In this document: in pieces, positions 54,100-63,536 of the stretch
Position numbering within the stretch: position 1 is the stretch's first letter
Layout: every line of letters begins with the position of its first letter
Source of the DNA: an uncultured Flavobacteriaceae bacterium
Lineage (GTDB): Bacteria; Bacteroidota; Bacteroidia; Flavobacteriales; Flavobacteriaceae
Reading direction: 5' to 3'
NCBI GenBank assembly: GCA_947495135.1
Contig: CANLXN010000006.1
Span: forward strand, 1 to 64,000
DNA length: 64,000 nt
Notes under the pieces: model-generated
What the model was told of the DNA's origin: nothing
The model's input: only the letters and a program-made list of their open reading frames with translations
Database searches by the model: none
Program-made: the position numbers and the translations under genes

Positions 54100-57000
54100 T
54101 TATTTTTTGATCACTTGTTTAATCAAAGAAGTGGTCTCCGTCTCTATTTTAACGAAATACATGCCCGTTGCAAGATTCTCAATTGAGAAGTCGGTTTGAG
54201 GGTTTGCATTCTTTACATCGATGTGCTGAATAGTTCTTCCGTTAACGTCGATTACCGTTAAACCATTTACAACAACAGAACTCTTATTAAGTAAGGTAAG
54301 CGAACCAGTTGTTGGGTTTGGATAAAGAACTAGCTTAGCATTTAACGCATTGTCGTCTAATCCTAGGATTTCATCAACCGTTAAAATAAACGTACACTCT
54401 CCTTCGTTTCCTGCATCATCGATAGCAGTAATAGTAACTTGAACAGTTCCTGCACCTACCGTAGTTCCTGCAACAGGACTTTGCGTAAGGGCTGGAGATG
54501 TAGTACAATTATCTGCCGCAGTAGCACTTGTTGTGTAATCTGGGATAGTGTATAATTCTCCTTCGCTTACCACTTCTACAACATCTTCTGGACACTCAAC
54601 AGTTGGTGCTTGCGCATCTTCAACGGTTACAATTTGAGTACAGGTAACTGAGTTTCCTGCATTATCTGTAGCCGTCCATGTTACCGTAGTATCTCCTACT
54701 GGGAATTCGGTTGGAGCATCGTTTGTAATGCTGTCAATTCCACAGTTGTCCACTGCCGTGGCTTGTTCTAAGTTTAAGGTTGCTGCAACACAGGTTCCGT
54801 TATCTGCTGGTACGGTAATATCTGCAGAACATGTAATCTCTGGCATTTCATCATCGGTCACAGTAACAGTTTGCTCACAAGTAGATTCGTTTCCTGCGGT
54901 ATCGATTACGGTCCATGTAACGGTCGTTACTCCAATTGGAAAATCGGTTGGAGCATCATTACTTGAAGTTTCACCTCCACAATTATCTGCGGTAACTGGT
55001 GTTCCAAGAGCAACTGCGGTTGCCGTACAAGAACCTGCATCAGCTGCTACAGTGATGTTTGCTGGACAAGAAATAGTTGGAGCACTCATGTCTGCGGTAA
55101 CCAAAGCTTCTGCTCTGTCTCCTAAACATCCATCGAATCCAAGATCTATATCACTATTAGCAACACCATAGTCTGAAGTTTCGCAAACGCCACTCCAATC
55201 TGCATTAGAGTCGTTGTCATCGTTTCTTCGGTAAGAATCATTACAAGTATTTAAGAATTGTGCTCCGTCACCTGACCAATCTAGATCGGCTGCGGTAATG
55301 TTAAATCCGTTTACAGTTACATTAAATCCAGCAATTTCAGATGAAGTAAAATTCCAAAAAACAGAATCTACAACATCTCCATTATCATCAATAATTAGAA
55401 TCCATCCTGAGCTTCCGTCATTCCAGAAAATGTTACTTCCCCAATATTGACCAGATCCATTAGAATCATCCCAGTACTCAGCAGAGTCTGCTCCCATATT
55501 ACCCAAGGTAACTGTGTTAGGATTCACTGAATTAATATTGCTATAAGGTGTATCACTCAAGGCTACTGTATAACCGCTATAATCTGCAGCTAAACCTACA
55601 TTTTGAATCTCAAAACGGTCTGGTGACTGTAAGGTGATTTCAGAAATTTTCAGTTGAGAAGCTGGTCCAGGAGGCGTTTCAGCCGCGTAAACACTTGTAG
55701 TTCCCGATGGAGCAAATGTATATGCATTTCCTTCAAATAAGAAGTTACCTCCTACTTGAGCATCGTACCATCTAATAATGTTGTTTGAATCGTTTGGCAC
55801 TGCACTTACAGTTACATCATCTCCAACACAGAAATCTGAAACTCCTGTAGCACTTGGTGCTGCTGGAATCGCTAAAACTTCAATCGTATCGTCTGCAGCA
55901 GAAGCTACAGAACAATCTGTTGCTGGCACAGAATAAGTAATTGTGTGAACGCCTACTCCTGCCGCCATAGGGTCAAAAGAAAATGTAGCACCGTCACCAG
56001 CATCTGTAACACCTGGTCCACTGTAAACTCCACCTGAAGGAGATCCTCCTCCAAGACCCGTCATTACAGCTGTACCTCCACAAACATCATCTGGAGCAAC
56101 CATATCGGCTACAGAAGAAGGTGTGTCGAAAGCCTCAGTTCCATCGTTCTTACTAGCAGTAGAACCTTGATCGGCACTTACTCCTAAACCTCTTTTTGCA
56201 AAAGCGTCCCAAAGTGTACATTGGTTAGCTCCTCCATAAATAGCCATATCTGCGGCTAAAATAGCATCACGTCCATCCACAAATCCAGGGCTACAAGGCT
56301 GTAATTTCATTCCTTCAATAACTAATGCCATTGCCTGAACATTTCCTGCATCCTGATTAACATCTCCTGTAAAGGTGTAAATATCTTGGCTTAAACCATG
56401 ATCATCGATCAGCGCCCATGCCATTTCCCATAAAATTGTTGACCAAACCGAACCTACTCCATGTGGAGCTACATTGGTTTTGATATCGTCATAAGTCATT
56501 GGGTTTTGTCCCATATCCGTATTGTACGGGAATGGTCTAATTCCAGCTCCGTTGATACCTTGTCCAAATAGATAGGTTCCAACCGCTCTGCCGTCTGTAC
56601 CTAGATCACCTGGTTCTATGGTCATCATAATTCCGATCCAGTCACTCCATCCTTCACCCATTTGCTCTTGATTTCCTAAACAACCTGAATTTGAAGGTCC
56701 TCCAGTTAAACGGTTAGAAACTCCGTGCCCATATTCGTGTACGATTACAAGATTATCGAAATCTCCATCTTTGTCTCCACAAGTATACATTTGCATGGTA
56801 GGATTCCCACCATCTCCAGGAGTACCGAAGTTAGCATTACAAGTACCTGAACCATCTTGAGCCTCTGCGTTTACTGAATCACCTCCAGCACCGCCATTTC
56901 CATAATTATTTTCTTGAAAGTTACCCGAAGCTTCATCAAAACCATATTGATACATTACGTCATGGATAATGTTACTCCAATAGAATAAATTAGTGATCGC

Positions 57001-58029
57001 TGCATCTTCATATTGTGTAGTAGTAGAATATACCTGATCAAAAGGGAAGGTGGTAAAATCTAAGTTGGAACCTCCATCTGGACGGTACCCTGGATTATCA
57101 CCATCTTCATATGCATCTACATTATTTCCAATAGTAAATGTAGACTCGGCTCCACCTACTCCGTTAGTATCATGCCATCCAAAAGGAGAAGCAGTTGCAT
57201 CTGATGGAAATTGCTCTATTGTTCTAGCCCCATAATATGGGCTTTCTAGAGGCTGAGCAAATACATTATAAGCTTCGTTCAATCCATTTGCTGGACGTTC
57301 ATTCACTGTTGTAGCAGCATTGTAGTCTTCTATGTTGAATAAGTTTTTATTGTAATCCAATGTTTCATGAGCACTATGGTCATGTTCAAAATCACAACTA
57401 GACATCCAATTAACTTGATCTACAATTTCTCCTGTAGTAGCATCTACTCTTACGCTCCACCAGTTTTCTTGCGCATTTTCTTGAATGGAAAGGTCCCATG
57501 CAAGTACCAATGCATTTGTAGCTGTTAATTGATAAACAAGCTTAGCAGGAATGTCGCTTTTAGAAATACCTCCGTTAGACATAACTGTCTCCTGAGAGCT
57601 ATCCGATTTTCTGTTAATCACAGAAAGCTCTTCACTGACAGTGTAACCGAAATAAGAAGCGGCATACTGAACAGCCTGCGGAGCAGTAATTGCTGCGCTC
57701 GTATTTCCCTGCACTTTATTCAATACCTCACCTACAAACTTATTGTTAGATTTTAGCACTTCTCCGTTTGGTAATAAGTGAATACTAGACTGCGTACCAT
57801 TGATTTGAATACCATTAAGCGTTTGAGTGTAGTAAATATGCTTTACACCACTTGTATTACTAGTATGTTCGTTGGTAATTTGCCAGTTGACATCTTTCGA
57901 TGTTAAATGATTGTTCTCGATCAATTGGTTGATTTGATCACCAATAGCCTCCTTTACGTTTTGAGAAAAAACTTGAGCAGAGGCTCCAATGAGCATCGCA
58001 CAAAAAAGAAGTGTTGTAACTTTTTTCAT
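54100..58029 (-). CDS. Secreted M36 (fungalysin-type) metallopeptidase with HYR repeats and T9SS domain
   Basis: The 1309-residue protein has a signal peptide (1-22), an FTP propeptide region (about 30-190), and an M36 catalytic domain with zinc site HEYGH (H431, E432, H435) and downstream EGWSDW. From about residue 650 there are accessory modules: a PKD-like or cohesion stretch, a lamin-tail-like region (LKISEITLQSPDRFEIQN, about 790) and three HYR repeats (about 980-1225, CPANITV, CSADITV, CPEDVVE). A type A T9SS domain (LVLYPNPTTGSLTL) ends it. It should digest proteins outside the cell. It has the clearest promoter in the window. Confidence 0.93.
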   Translation of the reverse strand: MKKVTTLLFCAMLIGASAQVFSQNVKEAIGDQINQLIENNHLTSKDVNWQITNEHTSNTSGVKHIYYTQTLNGIQINGTQSSIHLLPNGEVLKSNNKFVGEVLNKVQGNTSAAITAPQAVQYAASYFGYTVSEELSVINRKSDSSQETVMSNGGISKSDIPAKLVYQLTATNALVLAWDLSIQENAQENWWSVRVDATTGEIVDQVNWMSSCDFEHDHSAHETLDYNKNLFNIEDYNAATTVNERPANGLNEAYNVFAQPLESPYYGARTIEQFPSDATASPFGWHDTNGVGGAESTFTIGNNVDAYEDGDNPGYRPDGGSNLDFTTFPFDQVYSTTTQYEDAAITNLFYWSNIIHDVMYQYGFDEASGNFQENNYGNGGAGGDSVNAEAQDGSGTCNANFGTPGDGGNPTMQMYTCGDKDGDFDNLVIVHEYGHGVSNRLTGGPSNSGCLGNQEQMGEGWSDWIGIMMTIEPGDLGTDGRAVGTYLFGQGINGAGIRPFPYNTDMGQNPMTYDDIKTNVAPHGVGSVWSTILWEMAWALIDDHGLSQDIYTFTGDVNQDAGNVQAMALVIEGMKLQPCSPGFVDGRDAILAADMAIYGGANQCTLWDAFAKRGLGVSADQGSTASKNDGTEAFDTPSSVADMVAPDDVCGGTAVMTGLGGGSPSGGVYSGPGVTDAGDGATFSFDPMAAGVGVHTITYSVPATDCSVASAADDTIEVLAIPAAPSATGVSDFCVGDDVTVSAVPNDSNNIIRWYDAQVGGNFLFEGNAYTFAPSGTTSVYAAETPPGPASQLKISEITLQSPDRFEIQNVGLAADYSGYTVALSDTPYSNINSVNPNTVTLGNMGADSAEYWDDSNGSGQYWGSNIFWNDGSSGWILIIDDNGDVVDSVFWNFTSSEIAGFNVTVNGFNITAADLDWSGDGAQFLNTCNDSYRRNDDNDSNADWSGVCETSDYGVANSDIDLGFDGCLGDRAEALVTADMSAPTISCPANITVAADAGSCTATAVALGTPVTADNCGGETSSNDAPTDFPIGVTTVTWTVIDTAGNESTCEQTVTVTDDEMPEITCSADITVPADNGTCVAATLNLEQATAVDNCGIDSITNDAPTEFPVGDTTVTWTATDNAGNSVTCTQIVTVEDAQAPTVECPEDVVEVVSEGELYTIPDYTTSATAADNCTTSPALTQSPVAGTTVGAGTVQVTITAIDDAGNEGECTFILTVDEILGLDDNALNAKLVLYPNPTTGSLTLLNKSSVVVNGLTVIDVNGRTIQHIDVKNANPQTDFSIENLATGMYFVKIETETTSLIKQVIKK

Positions 58030-58078
58030 ATAGGTTTAGTGTTTAAATTATTCAAGATTTGGGACTTGGTTTCTCCCG

Positions 58079-58110
58079 CAAACATATTAAAAGAACCGAA
58101 GCTTAACAAA
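58079..58110 (-). promoter_or_regulatory. Promoter of the M36 metallopeptidase gene
   Basis: On the minus strand TTTG (58110-58107), 20 bp, TATGTTTG (58086-58079), a perfect match to TTTG, 19-21 bp, TAnnTTTG. The ATG follows 49 nt later. Confidence 0.78.
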
Positions 58111-58261
58111 TTATTAATAGAAAACATGTGTTAAAATCGGTAATTTATTGCTTTTTGTCGCTTTAATTGAACCTTACGTCGATAAATTCTATATTTATTG
58201 TTAAGTGAATATAAGCATGAATTAAATTAGATATCTTCGTATTTACCTACCAATTTTTTAT

Positions 58262-58798
58262 ATGAGTCAGCCTGACGATCTTATTAAAGAAATGCAAAAC
58301 GGAAGCCAAGCTGCTTTTGCCAAGATCTATGAATCTTATCACAAGGCTATTTATGGTGCGATCATTGTAATTGTTAAGGAATCGAGTCTTGCGGAAGAAA
58401 TTCTTCAAGATGTATTTGTAAAGGCTTGGAATAGCTGTTCTTCTTATAAAATAGGTAAAGGAAGGTTTTACACTTGGTTATTGGCTATTGCAAGAAATGC
58501 CTCGATAGATGCCACGCGTTCGAAAGCCTTTAAAAACTCGAATAAAAACCTACATGACGAAAATTTCGTAGATATCATAAAGACGCACAACTCACTTTCC
58601 AGACAAACAGAGTTTATTGGAGTTCAAAAATATATAGACGCTTTGAAACCTGTATGTATAGAATTAATTAATCTATTGTATTTTAATGGCTACACGCAGT
58701 TAGAGACTGCAGAAAAGTTGGATACTCCCCTTGGAACTGTAAAAACTAGAATACGCAATTGTATAAACGACTTGCGAAAAATGTTGTTAGACAATTAA
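58262..58798 (+). CDS. ECF-type RNA polymerase sigma factor
   Basis: The 178-residue protein has sigma region 2 (AFAKIYESYHKAIYG, EILQDVFVKAWNS, GRFYTWLLAIARNASID, about residues 18-85) and region 4 with a helix-turn-helix (YFNGYTQLETAEKLDTPLGT shortened to its core, about 135-165). It should direct transcription of envelope genes when its anti-sigma partner releases it. The anti-sigma gene starts 1 bp after its stop. A TATCTTCG box at 58232-58239 may drive it. It lies near the DUF4331 gene group, which may be its target; that is inference from location. Confidence 0.92.
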   Translation: MSQPDDLIKEMQNGSQAAFAKIYESYHKAIYGAIIVIVKESSLAEEILQDVFVKAWNSCSSYKIGKGRFYTWLLAIARNASIDATRSKAFKNSNKNLHDENFVDIIKTHNSLSRQTEFIGVQKYIDALKPVCIELINLLYFNGYTQLETAEKLDTPLGTVKTRIRNCINDLRKMLLDN

Positions 58799-58799
58799 T

Positions 58800-59594
58800 A
58801 TGACTGAAAAAGAGATTATATCATCTGGCCTGTTAGAAGGTTATGTAACCGGATCTATCTCCAGCGAAGAAATAGCTGAAGTAGAGAAGGCGATAGATCA
58901 ATTTCCAGAAGTAAAAAAGGAAGTAGAAGAAATAGAGCTAGCCCTTATTAAATTATCTGAAAGTGCTGCTGGTAATATTTCTTCGACCATTTGGGAACGA
59001 ATATCTGATGCTATCTTCAAAGTAAAAACTCTTCCAAAAGCCGAACATAAGTCGAGAAGCATGAGTTCTGTAATTGGGTGGGCTGCCGCGGTGATCTGCT
59101 TCTTAGGATTAGCCTGGATGCTCAAACAGAATAATGACTTGAAACGTGAGTTAAGAGTTACTTCCACCGAGAATGTAATTTTAAAAGATAAAGTGAACAC
59201 CAATGAAATCGATTTGGCAGAAGCGAACAATCTTTTGGAAGTAATACGCTCCCAAGAATACGAAACTATTTCTCTTCCAGGAAATGCAGACGTTGCACCA
59301 GATGCATACGCCACCGTATACTATAATAAGGATACCAAAACTGCTTATATTGATGCCAACGGTTTACCAACTCCTCCCCGAGGTAAAGTATATCAAGCTT
59401 GGTCGCTCATCATGGAACCTCTTACGCCTAGTGATATAGGATTACTTTCTGGATTCGAGGATCACAAAACCAGATTCTTTAAACTTGAAAACATACCTTC
59501 TCCAGAGGCATTTGGTATTACATTGGAGCCAGAAGGTGGAAGTAAAACTCCTACTCTTTCCCAGCTTTATGCAATTGGCACCTTAGGTCAATAA
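58800..59594 (+). CDS. Anti-sigma factor, RskA C-terminal type
   Basis: The 264-residue protein has a cytoplasmic N-terminal anti-sigma region (GLLEGYVTGSISSEEIAEVEKAI), one transmembrane span (VIGWAAAVICFLGLAWML, about residues 84-102), a coiled stretch, and a periplasmic RskA domain (YYNKDTKTAYIDANGLPTPP, KVYQAWSLIMEP). It lacks the HxxxCxxC zinc motif of the ZAS class. It should hold the adjacent sigma factor at the membrane. The two genes are 1 bp apart and surely co-translated. Confidence 0.9.
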   Translation: MTEKEIISSGLLEGYVTGSISSEEIAEVEKAIDQFPEVKKEVEEIELALIKLSESAAGNISSTIWERISDAIFKVKTLPKAEHKSRSMSSVIGWAAAVICFLGLAWMLKQNNDLKRELRVTSTENVILKDKVNTNEIDLAEANNLLEVIRSQEYETISLPGNADVAPDAYATVYYNKDTKTAYIDANGLPTPPRGKVYQAWSLIMEPLTPSDIGLLSGFEDHKTRFFKLENIPSPEAFGITLEPEGGSKTPTLSQLYAIGTLGQ

Positions 59595-59663
59595 AGTTTT
59601 GACGTACAATGAAATTCTTTTAGTATCTTTTAACGTCCTTAATAGCTGTTAAGCCAAATAAAA

Positions 59664-60125
59664 ATGAACACGTCTAAACATCTTTCCAAACATATTCGAG
59701 AGGTCTTTTTCGGCGGTAATTGGACACATTCTAACTTGAAATCGAATCTACAGGATATAAATTGGAAGAAGGCCACCACAAAAATCGATTCGTTCAATAC
59801 CATCGCCACACTTGTTTATCACATCAATTATTATATTCAGGCCGCTCTAAAGGTATTAGAAGGACATGATCTAGACGCTAAAGACAAATTAAGCTTCGAT
59901 CATCCATCCATTGCATCGCAAACCGATTGGGATAATTTTTTAAATGAAGTATGGATCAATGCTGAAAAGTTTGCAGCGCTCATTGAGCAGTTACCAGAAG
60001 AAAAACTATGGGCAGATTTTACCGATCAAAAGTATGGAAATTATTACCGAAATATCTCTGGAATAATTGAACATACACACTACCACCTAGGACAGATTGT
60101 TATTCTGAAAAAGTTAATAAAATAA
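59664..60125 (+). CDS. DinB-like (DUF1572) protein
   Basis: The 153-residue four-helix protein has the His positions of the DinB/YfiT superfamily: VYHINYYIQ (near residue 50) and EHTHYHLGQIV near the C-terminus. These could bind a metal. Members are thought to be thiol-dependent or metal-dependent transferases/hydrolases; the role here is unknown, though a link to bacillithiol use is conceivable because related enzymes use it. It lies 10 bp before the SRPBCC gene. Confidence 0.82.
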   Translation: MNTSKHLSKHIREVFFGGNWTHSNLKSNLQDINWKKATTKIDSFNTIATLVYHINYYIQAALKVLEGHDLDAKDKLSFDHPSIASQTDWDNFLNEVWINAEKFAALIEQLPEEKLWADFTDQKYGNYYRNISGIIEHTHYHLGQIVILKKLIK

Positions 60126-60135
60126 GCCAAGACCT

Positions 60136-60603
60136 TTGAAATATACTTGTACCATTGAAATAGAAGCAGCCATCGACAAGGTAGCATCACTATGGTCAAA
60201 CGAACAGTATTTCAAAGAATGGCAAGATGGATTTATTGAAATTGAACATTTAAGCGGAGAAAAAGATATGGTTGGCGCCAAGTCAAAAATTATTTTAAAG
60301 CAAGGCAATCGGAAAATAGAATTACTCGAAACGATTGTTTCTAACAATTTACCAAAAGAAAAAATCGGTTTGTATGAGCATGTTCATATGACCAATACCC
60401 AGACAACCCGATTTGAAGTTATCAACGAACATTTAACGAAATATACCTCAGAGGTTCATTATTTAAAATTTAATGGTTTTATACCAAAGTTTATGGCTCG
60501 GTATTTTCCTAGAATGTTCAAAAAACAAAGTGAAAAGTGGATGCGCCAATTCAAAGAGTTTGCAGAAGGTTTCCAAGACCGAGAGCCAACTATTGATAAA
60601 TAA
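60136..60603 (+). CDS. SRPBCC (START/Bet v 1-like) family protein
   Basis: The 155-residue protein has the SRPBCC pattern: YTCTIEIEAAIDKVASLWSN at the N-terminus, FKEWQDGFIEIEHLSG, a beta-sheet middle and a long C-terminal helix (MRQFKEFAEG). Such proteins bind hydrophobic ligands. The start codon is a TTG; no ATG is near. It is probably co-transcribed with the DinB-like gene. Confidence 0.82.
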   Translation: MKYTCTIEIEAAIDKVASLWSNEQYFKEWQDGFIEIEHLSGEKDMVGAKSKIILKQGNRKIELLETIVSNNLPKEKIGLYEHVHMTNTQTTRFEVINEHLTKYTSEVHYLKFNGFIPKFMARYFPRMFKKQSEKWMRQFKEFAEGFQDREPTIDK

Positions 60604-60632
60604 TGTTGCATTCCTTTTATTAAGTAATCCAC

Positions 60633-61919
60633 TTACAATTTATCTATTTCGCGCATCAGAACAGGCCCTAGTTCGAATGAAGCTTCTTTCAATTCTTCTT
60701 TAATGGGTTGTACCTTCTCGTTAAGACCGTTTGCTTTATACACGAGTGCACTATGGTACAACGCCATTGGTTCGGACGTTTTATTGGCCACATGCATATC
60801 TATCTGCTCTAAAGCTACTTGCGGAGCTCCATTTTTGAGATGCGCTAACGCCAAAAGGTGATAGGTTTGTGGAGTCTTTCGGTTGTCCAACTCGGCCAGC
60901 GCCAGGTCCAAGGCCTTCTTAGGATCTCTATCTGCATATAATTCGATCAAATATGCGTTATACATAGCTCCGTAATTACCTTCCAAAATCTCAGCAATAA
61001 ACTTTGATTTGAAATTTTCAGCTAAAGAATTATTGCCCTCATATTCATATAGCTCTGCTTTCGATAAAAGATAATCGGGTACATGATGAGAAACCATCAC
61101 CGAATCAAGTATTCGATGCGCTTCTTCTGTGTTCTTATCTGCCGCATAGGCAATCCATGAAAGGCTCTTTTTTACGTAGGCGTTATCGGGTTGCAATTCC
61201 AAAGTAGCTAAATTAAGGGCATACGATTCGTCTATTCTACCAGCATGGCCATAATAATCTGCTAAATTACTGTAGGTCCAAATTTTCAATGGTTTACTAT
61301 CCCTAGAATCGGCTATATCCTTCGCCATCTCCATGAACTTAATCGCACTATCTAGATCTCCTTTATGATCGCTCCATTTAGACAAGCGAATTAAGTAGTT
61401 GTAGTCGGATAAATTTTTAATCTCATTGAGGTATCCATAGGCCTCTTCATAAGCTCCTATTTCCATTGCAGCATCAAAAAGCATCTGTTTCGTTTGCTTT
61501 TTATTTGAACTTCCTTCCAAGCTCTTTTTCAACACATTATAAGCCTCTTTAAACCGGTGTTGAGAAATGAAGTTATGTGCTAAACCACGTTCAAAACCAT
61601 CCTTCCCATTGGCAGAAATTGCGATTCCTTTTTTGTACAATGCTTCCGCCGAATATAAATTAGAGACCTTACCGGTACTTGCAAATAGGGCTTCATAACC
61701 CCCTGCTAATGGTCCTAGGTCTCCTACCCCCGAACTATCGGGACGCAATCGCTTGGACCAAAAATCTTTTACCGCCAGTGCTTCGTCCATGGTGGGACTT
61801 TGATCAGAATTGAGATAACTATCATATTCTGATGGATTTATAACCAAATTGACTGGTTGCTCGTTTTTACAGCTCACTAACACGCATGCAGTGAAGAGTA
61901 TGATTAATTGTTTTTTCAT
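60633..61919 (-). CDS. TPR lipoprotein of the DUF4331 cluster
   Basis: The 428-residue protein has a lipobox (LFTACVLVSC, Cys17) and a chain of tetratricopeptide repeats covering about residues 85-410 (GLAHNFISQHRFKEAYNVL, NLADYYGHAGRIDESYALN, HLLALAHLKNGAPQVALEQ). It should be an envelope protein-interaction platform. It follows the DUF4331 genes on the same strand after a hairpin, and this TPR/DUF4331 arrangement recurs in Bacteroidota as I recall. Function unknown. Confidence 0.82.
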   Translation of the reverse strand: MKKQLIILFTACVLVSCKNEQPVNLVINPSEYDSYLNSDQSPTMDEALAVKDFWSKRLRPDSSGVGDLGPLAGGYEALFASTGKVSNLYSAEALYKKGIAISANGKDGFERGLAHNFISQHRFKEAYNVLKKSLEGSSNKKQTKQMLFDAAMEIGAYEEAYGYLNEIKNLSDYNYLIRLSKWSDHKGDLDSAIKFMEMAKDIADSRDSKPLKIWTYSNLADYYGHAGRIDESYALNLATLELQPDNAYVKKSLSWIAYAADKNTEEAHRILDSVMVSHHVPDYLLSKAELYEYEGNNSLAENFKSKFIAEILEGNYGAMYNAYLIELYADRDPKKALDLALAELDNRKTPQTYHLLALAHLKNGAPQVALEQIDMHVANKTSEPMALYHSALVYKANGLNEKVQPIKEELKEASFELGPVLMREIDKL

Positions 61920-61935
61920 ATTCTATTTTACAAGA

Positions 61936-61960
61936 AAAGAGCGAGCATAGCCCGCTCTTT
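61936..61960 (-). terminator. Hairpin between the DUF4331 and TPR genes
   Basis: An 8-bp stem (AAAGAGCG/CGCTCTTT) with a 9-nt loop runs into TTTTC on the minus strand. It is a weak terminator or attenuator that would lower expression of the TPR gene relative to the DUF4331 genes. Confidence 0.5.
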
Positions 61961-61988
61961 TACATTACAAATCTTTCTTTTTCAAATT

Positions 61989-62678
61989 CTAATTTACGTT
62001 TACAGGTTCCAAATATGGGAAAGGGAGGGTAAAATCTCTATCTCCTGGTCCAGCTCCATCGCTGGTTAATTGGGGTGTTCCGTTATTGCCATCAAAACGA
62101 GTTCCAGTAGTTCCACCAAACATAAGCGTAAGAGAAATATCAATTACATCATCTCCTAAATTCCTTCCCGTAAGAACATTGGTTCCATCGAAATAAGTGG
62201 TGGGTGCATCTGGTGCAACTTGCAATGCATCAAACTGGGCTAAAACAGTTGTGAAAGTTGGCGCGTCTAAGGTTAGGATATTGGCTTCATAATCTAAATC
62301 AACACCTAAGGCATCTCCGTATACGTCGTGATATGCCTCCAAGGTGGCTTCAAAAGTAGGTTGAAAAGCCGCTCGGTCACTTACAATAGTAGTATTGAAA
62401 TCATTTTTAACATCATCCGCTCCACTAAAAACAGTGTTAATACCAGGTCTTCCCATTACATCCTCTTGGGCATAGGTTCCGCTAAAGTCTAAATCGTTTA
62501 CACCACATGGGTCGCAGCTCCCGCCACAATCCACTCCAGACTCGTCTCCATTCATAATGCCATCGTCGCAAGTCTCTTGGGATATTACATTACCGTTATC
62601 ATCGTCATCTGCACACTGTACAAAGAGCAGCGAAGTACAGATCGCAACCATTACTAATTTTATATTATATGTATTCAT
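61989..62678 (-). CDS. DUF4331-related lipoprotein, C-terminal-like half
   Basis: The 229-residue protein has a lipobox (LLFVQC, Cys22), the cysteine-rich linker DDGIMNGDESGVDCGGSCDP common to Bacteroidota surface lipoproteins, then a region matching the C-terminal half of DUF4331 (DFSGTYAQEDVMGRPGINTVF, LGDDVIDISLTLMFGG, DRDFTLPFPYLEP). It lies 18 bp after the gene for the N-terminal half. Together the two appear to form one split DUF4331 protein. Role unknown. Confidence 0.78.
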   Translation of the reverse strand: MNTYNIKLVMVAICTSLLFVQCADDDDNGNVISQETCDDGIMNGDESGVDCGGSCDPCGVNDLDFSGTYAQEDVMGRPGINTVFSGADDVKNDFNTTIVSDRAAFQPTFEATLEAYHDVYGDALGVDLDYEANILTLDAPTFTTVLAQFDALQVAPDAPTTYFDGTNVLTGRNLGDDVIDISLTLMFGGTTGTRFDGNNGTPQLTSDGAGPGDRDFTLPFPYLEPVNVN

Positions 62679-62696
62679 CTTCTTATATTCTTTAGA

Positions 62697-63413
62697 TTAT
62701 TGTTTTCTTTTTGCTGAAACCCAAACATTGTAAGCATTTGGCAAGCCTGTAAGGCCAACTGCCCCTCCTACGTGTGGTGGTGCATCTCCTAAAAGCGAAT
62801 TTGGTACTTCTACAACAATAGCTAGTACGTTTAGGCCTTCAAAGAAATCGCTAGCCTGATTAGAAGGTAAAAATCCTGCTGGAGCTGCCGATCCGGATAC
62901 CACTTCATTAAATTGATTAAAATCAAAATAAAAGGCGTCTCTACGGGGTCCCGCAAAAAATGTCATCCCGTTGTTGGAAGCTACTATTTGCTCACCTACT
63001 TCCGAAATTTCCACTTGTCCGGCAACATCATTTATATAAACTTCACTATTGAGACCAGAATCTGCAGCATCCACCACTGAGGGGCCAAAGAAATACATGG
63101 TGCTATCTCTTCGGATGGCCTGAATAACTAGATCTTCTACAAAGTCTCCATCGTTGTCTATGTTAAACTCAACAAGGACATCCTCATCAAAAACAGCATT
63201 TTCGGTAACCGTTCCCGGTTGTAGCGGTCCTTGAAGGGTTGCAACAAATACAGTATTATTTGGATTGTCGCCCTCAAAAGCATACAAATCAGCAATATCC
63301 ACACTGGTCCCTGCCGCTGCCGGCGCATCCAGGTGATCTGCTGAAATAAGAAAGGCTGCAAGAACGGCTGCACCAAGTAGTCCGGCACCTGCAAAAAATT
63401 TTGTTTTTTTCAT
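62697..63413 (-). CDS. DUF4331 family protein, N-terminal half, exported
   Basis: The 238-residue protein has a signal peptide (AGLLGAAVLAAFLISA) and the DUF4331 start SADHLDAPAAAGTSVDIADLYAF (shown in part), with a middle part on NTVFVATLQGPLQP and FNIDNDGDFVEDLVIQ. It ends near VVEVPNSLLGD, where full-length members continue. The next gene supplies what looks like the missing half. A TAATTTCG box lies about 45 nt upstream. It may be under the ECF sigma factor encoded 4 kb away. Confidence 0.83.
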   Translation of the reverse strand: MKKTKFFAGAGLLGAAVLAAFLISADHLDAPAAAGTSVDIADLYAFEGDNPNNTVFVATLQGPLQPGTVTENAVFDEDVLVEFNIDNDGDFVEDLVIQAIRRDSTMYFFGPSVVDAADSGLNSEVYINDVAGQVEISEVGEQIVASNNGMTFFAGPRRDAFYFDFNQFNEVVSGSAAPAGFLPSNQASDFFEGLNVLAIVVEVPNSLLGDAPPHVGGAVGLTGLPNAYNVWVSAKRKQ

Positions 63414-63458
63414 CGTTAAAATGTTATAATGGTTAAATTTACTTTCTACTACTTACGG

Positions 63459-63466
63459 CGAAATTA
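63459..63466 (-). promoter_or_regulatory. Putative -7 box of the DUF4331 operon
   Basis: TAATTTCG on the minus strand, one change from TAnnTTTG, 45 nt before the ATG. A TTTG lies 17 bp upstream, shorter than the normal spacing, so an ECF-type promoter is also possible. Confidence 0.38.
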
Positions 63467-63536
63467 CGTTCACGGTTTTAGGGCAAATGTTAATTTTATG
63501 TTAATAAAAATAAACGCAGTTTCACAAATTTAAAAA

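Noticed and set aside
54590-55100. Repeated DNA possibly a tandem repeat element
   Set aside because: The similarity comes from consecutive HYR domains in one protein.
54728-55171. Plus-strand 147-codon ORF
   Set aside because: It is antisense to the HYR repeats of the M36 peptidase and reflects their biased composition.
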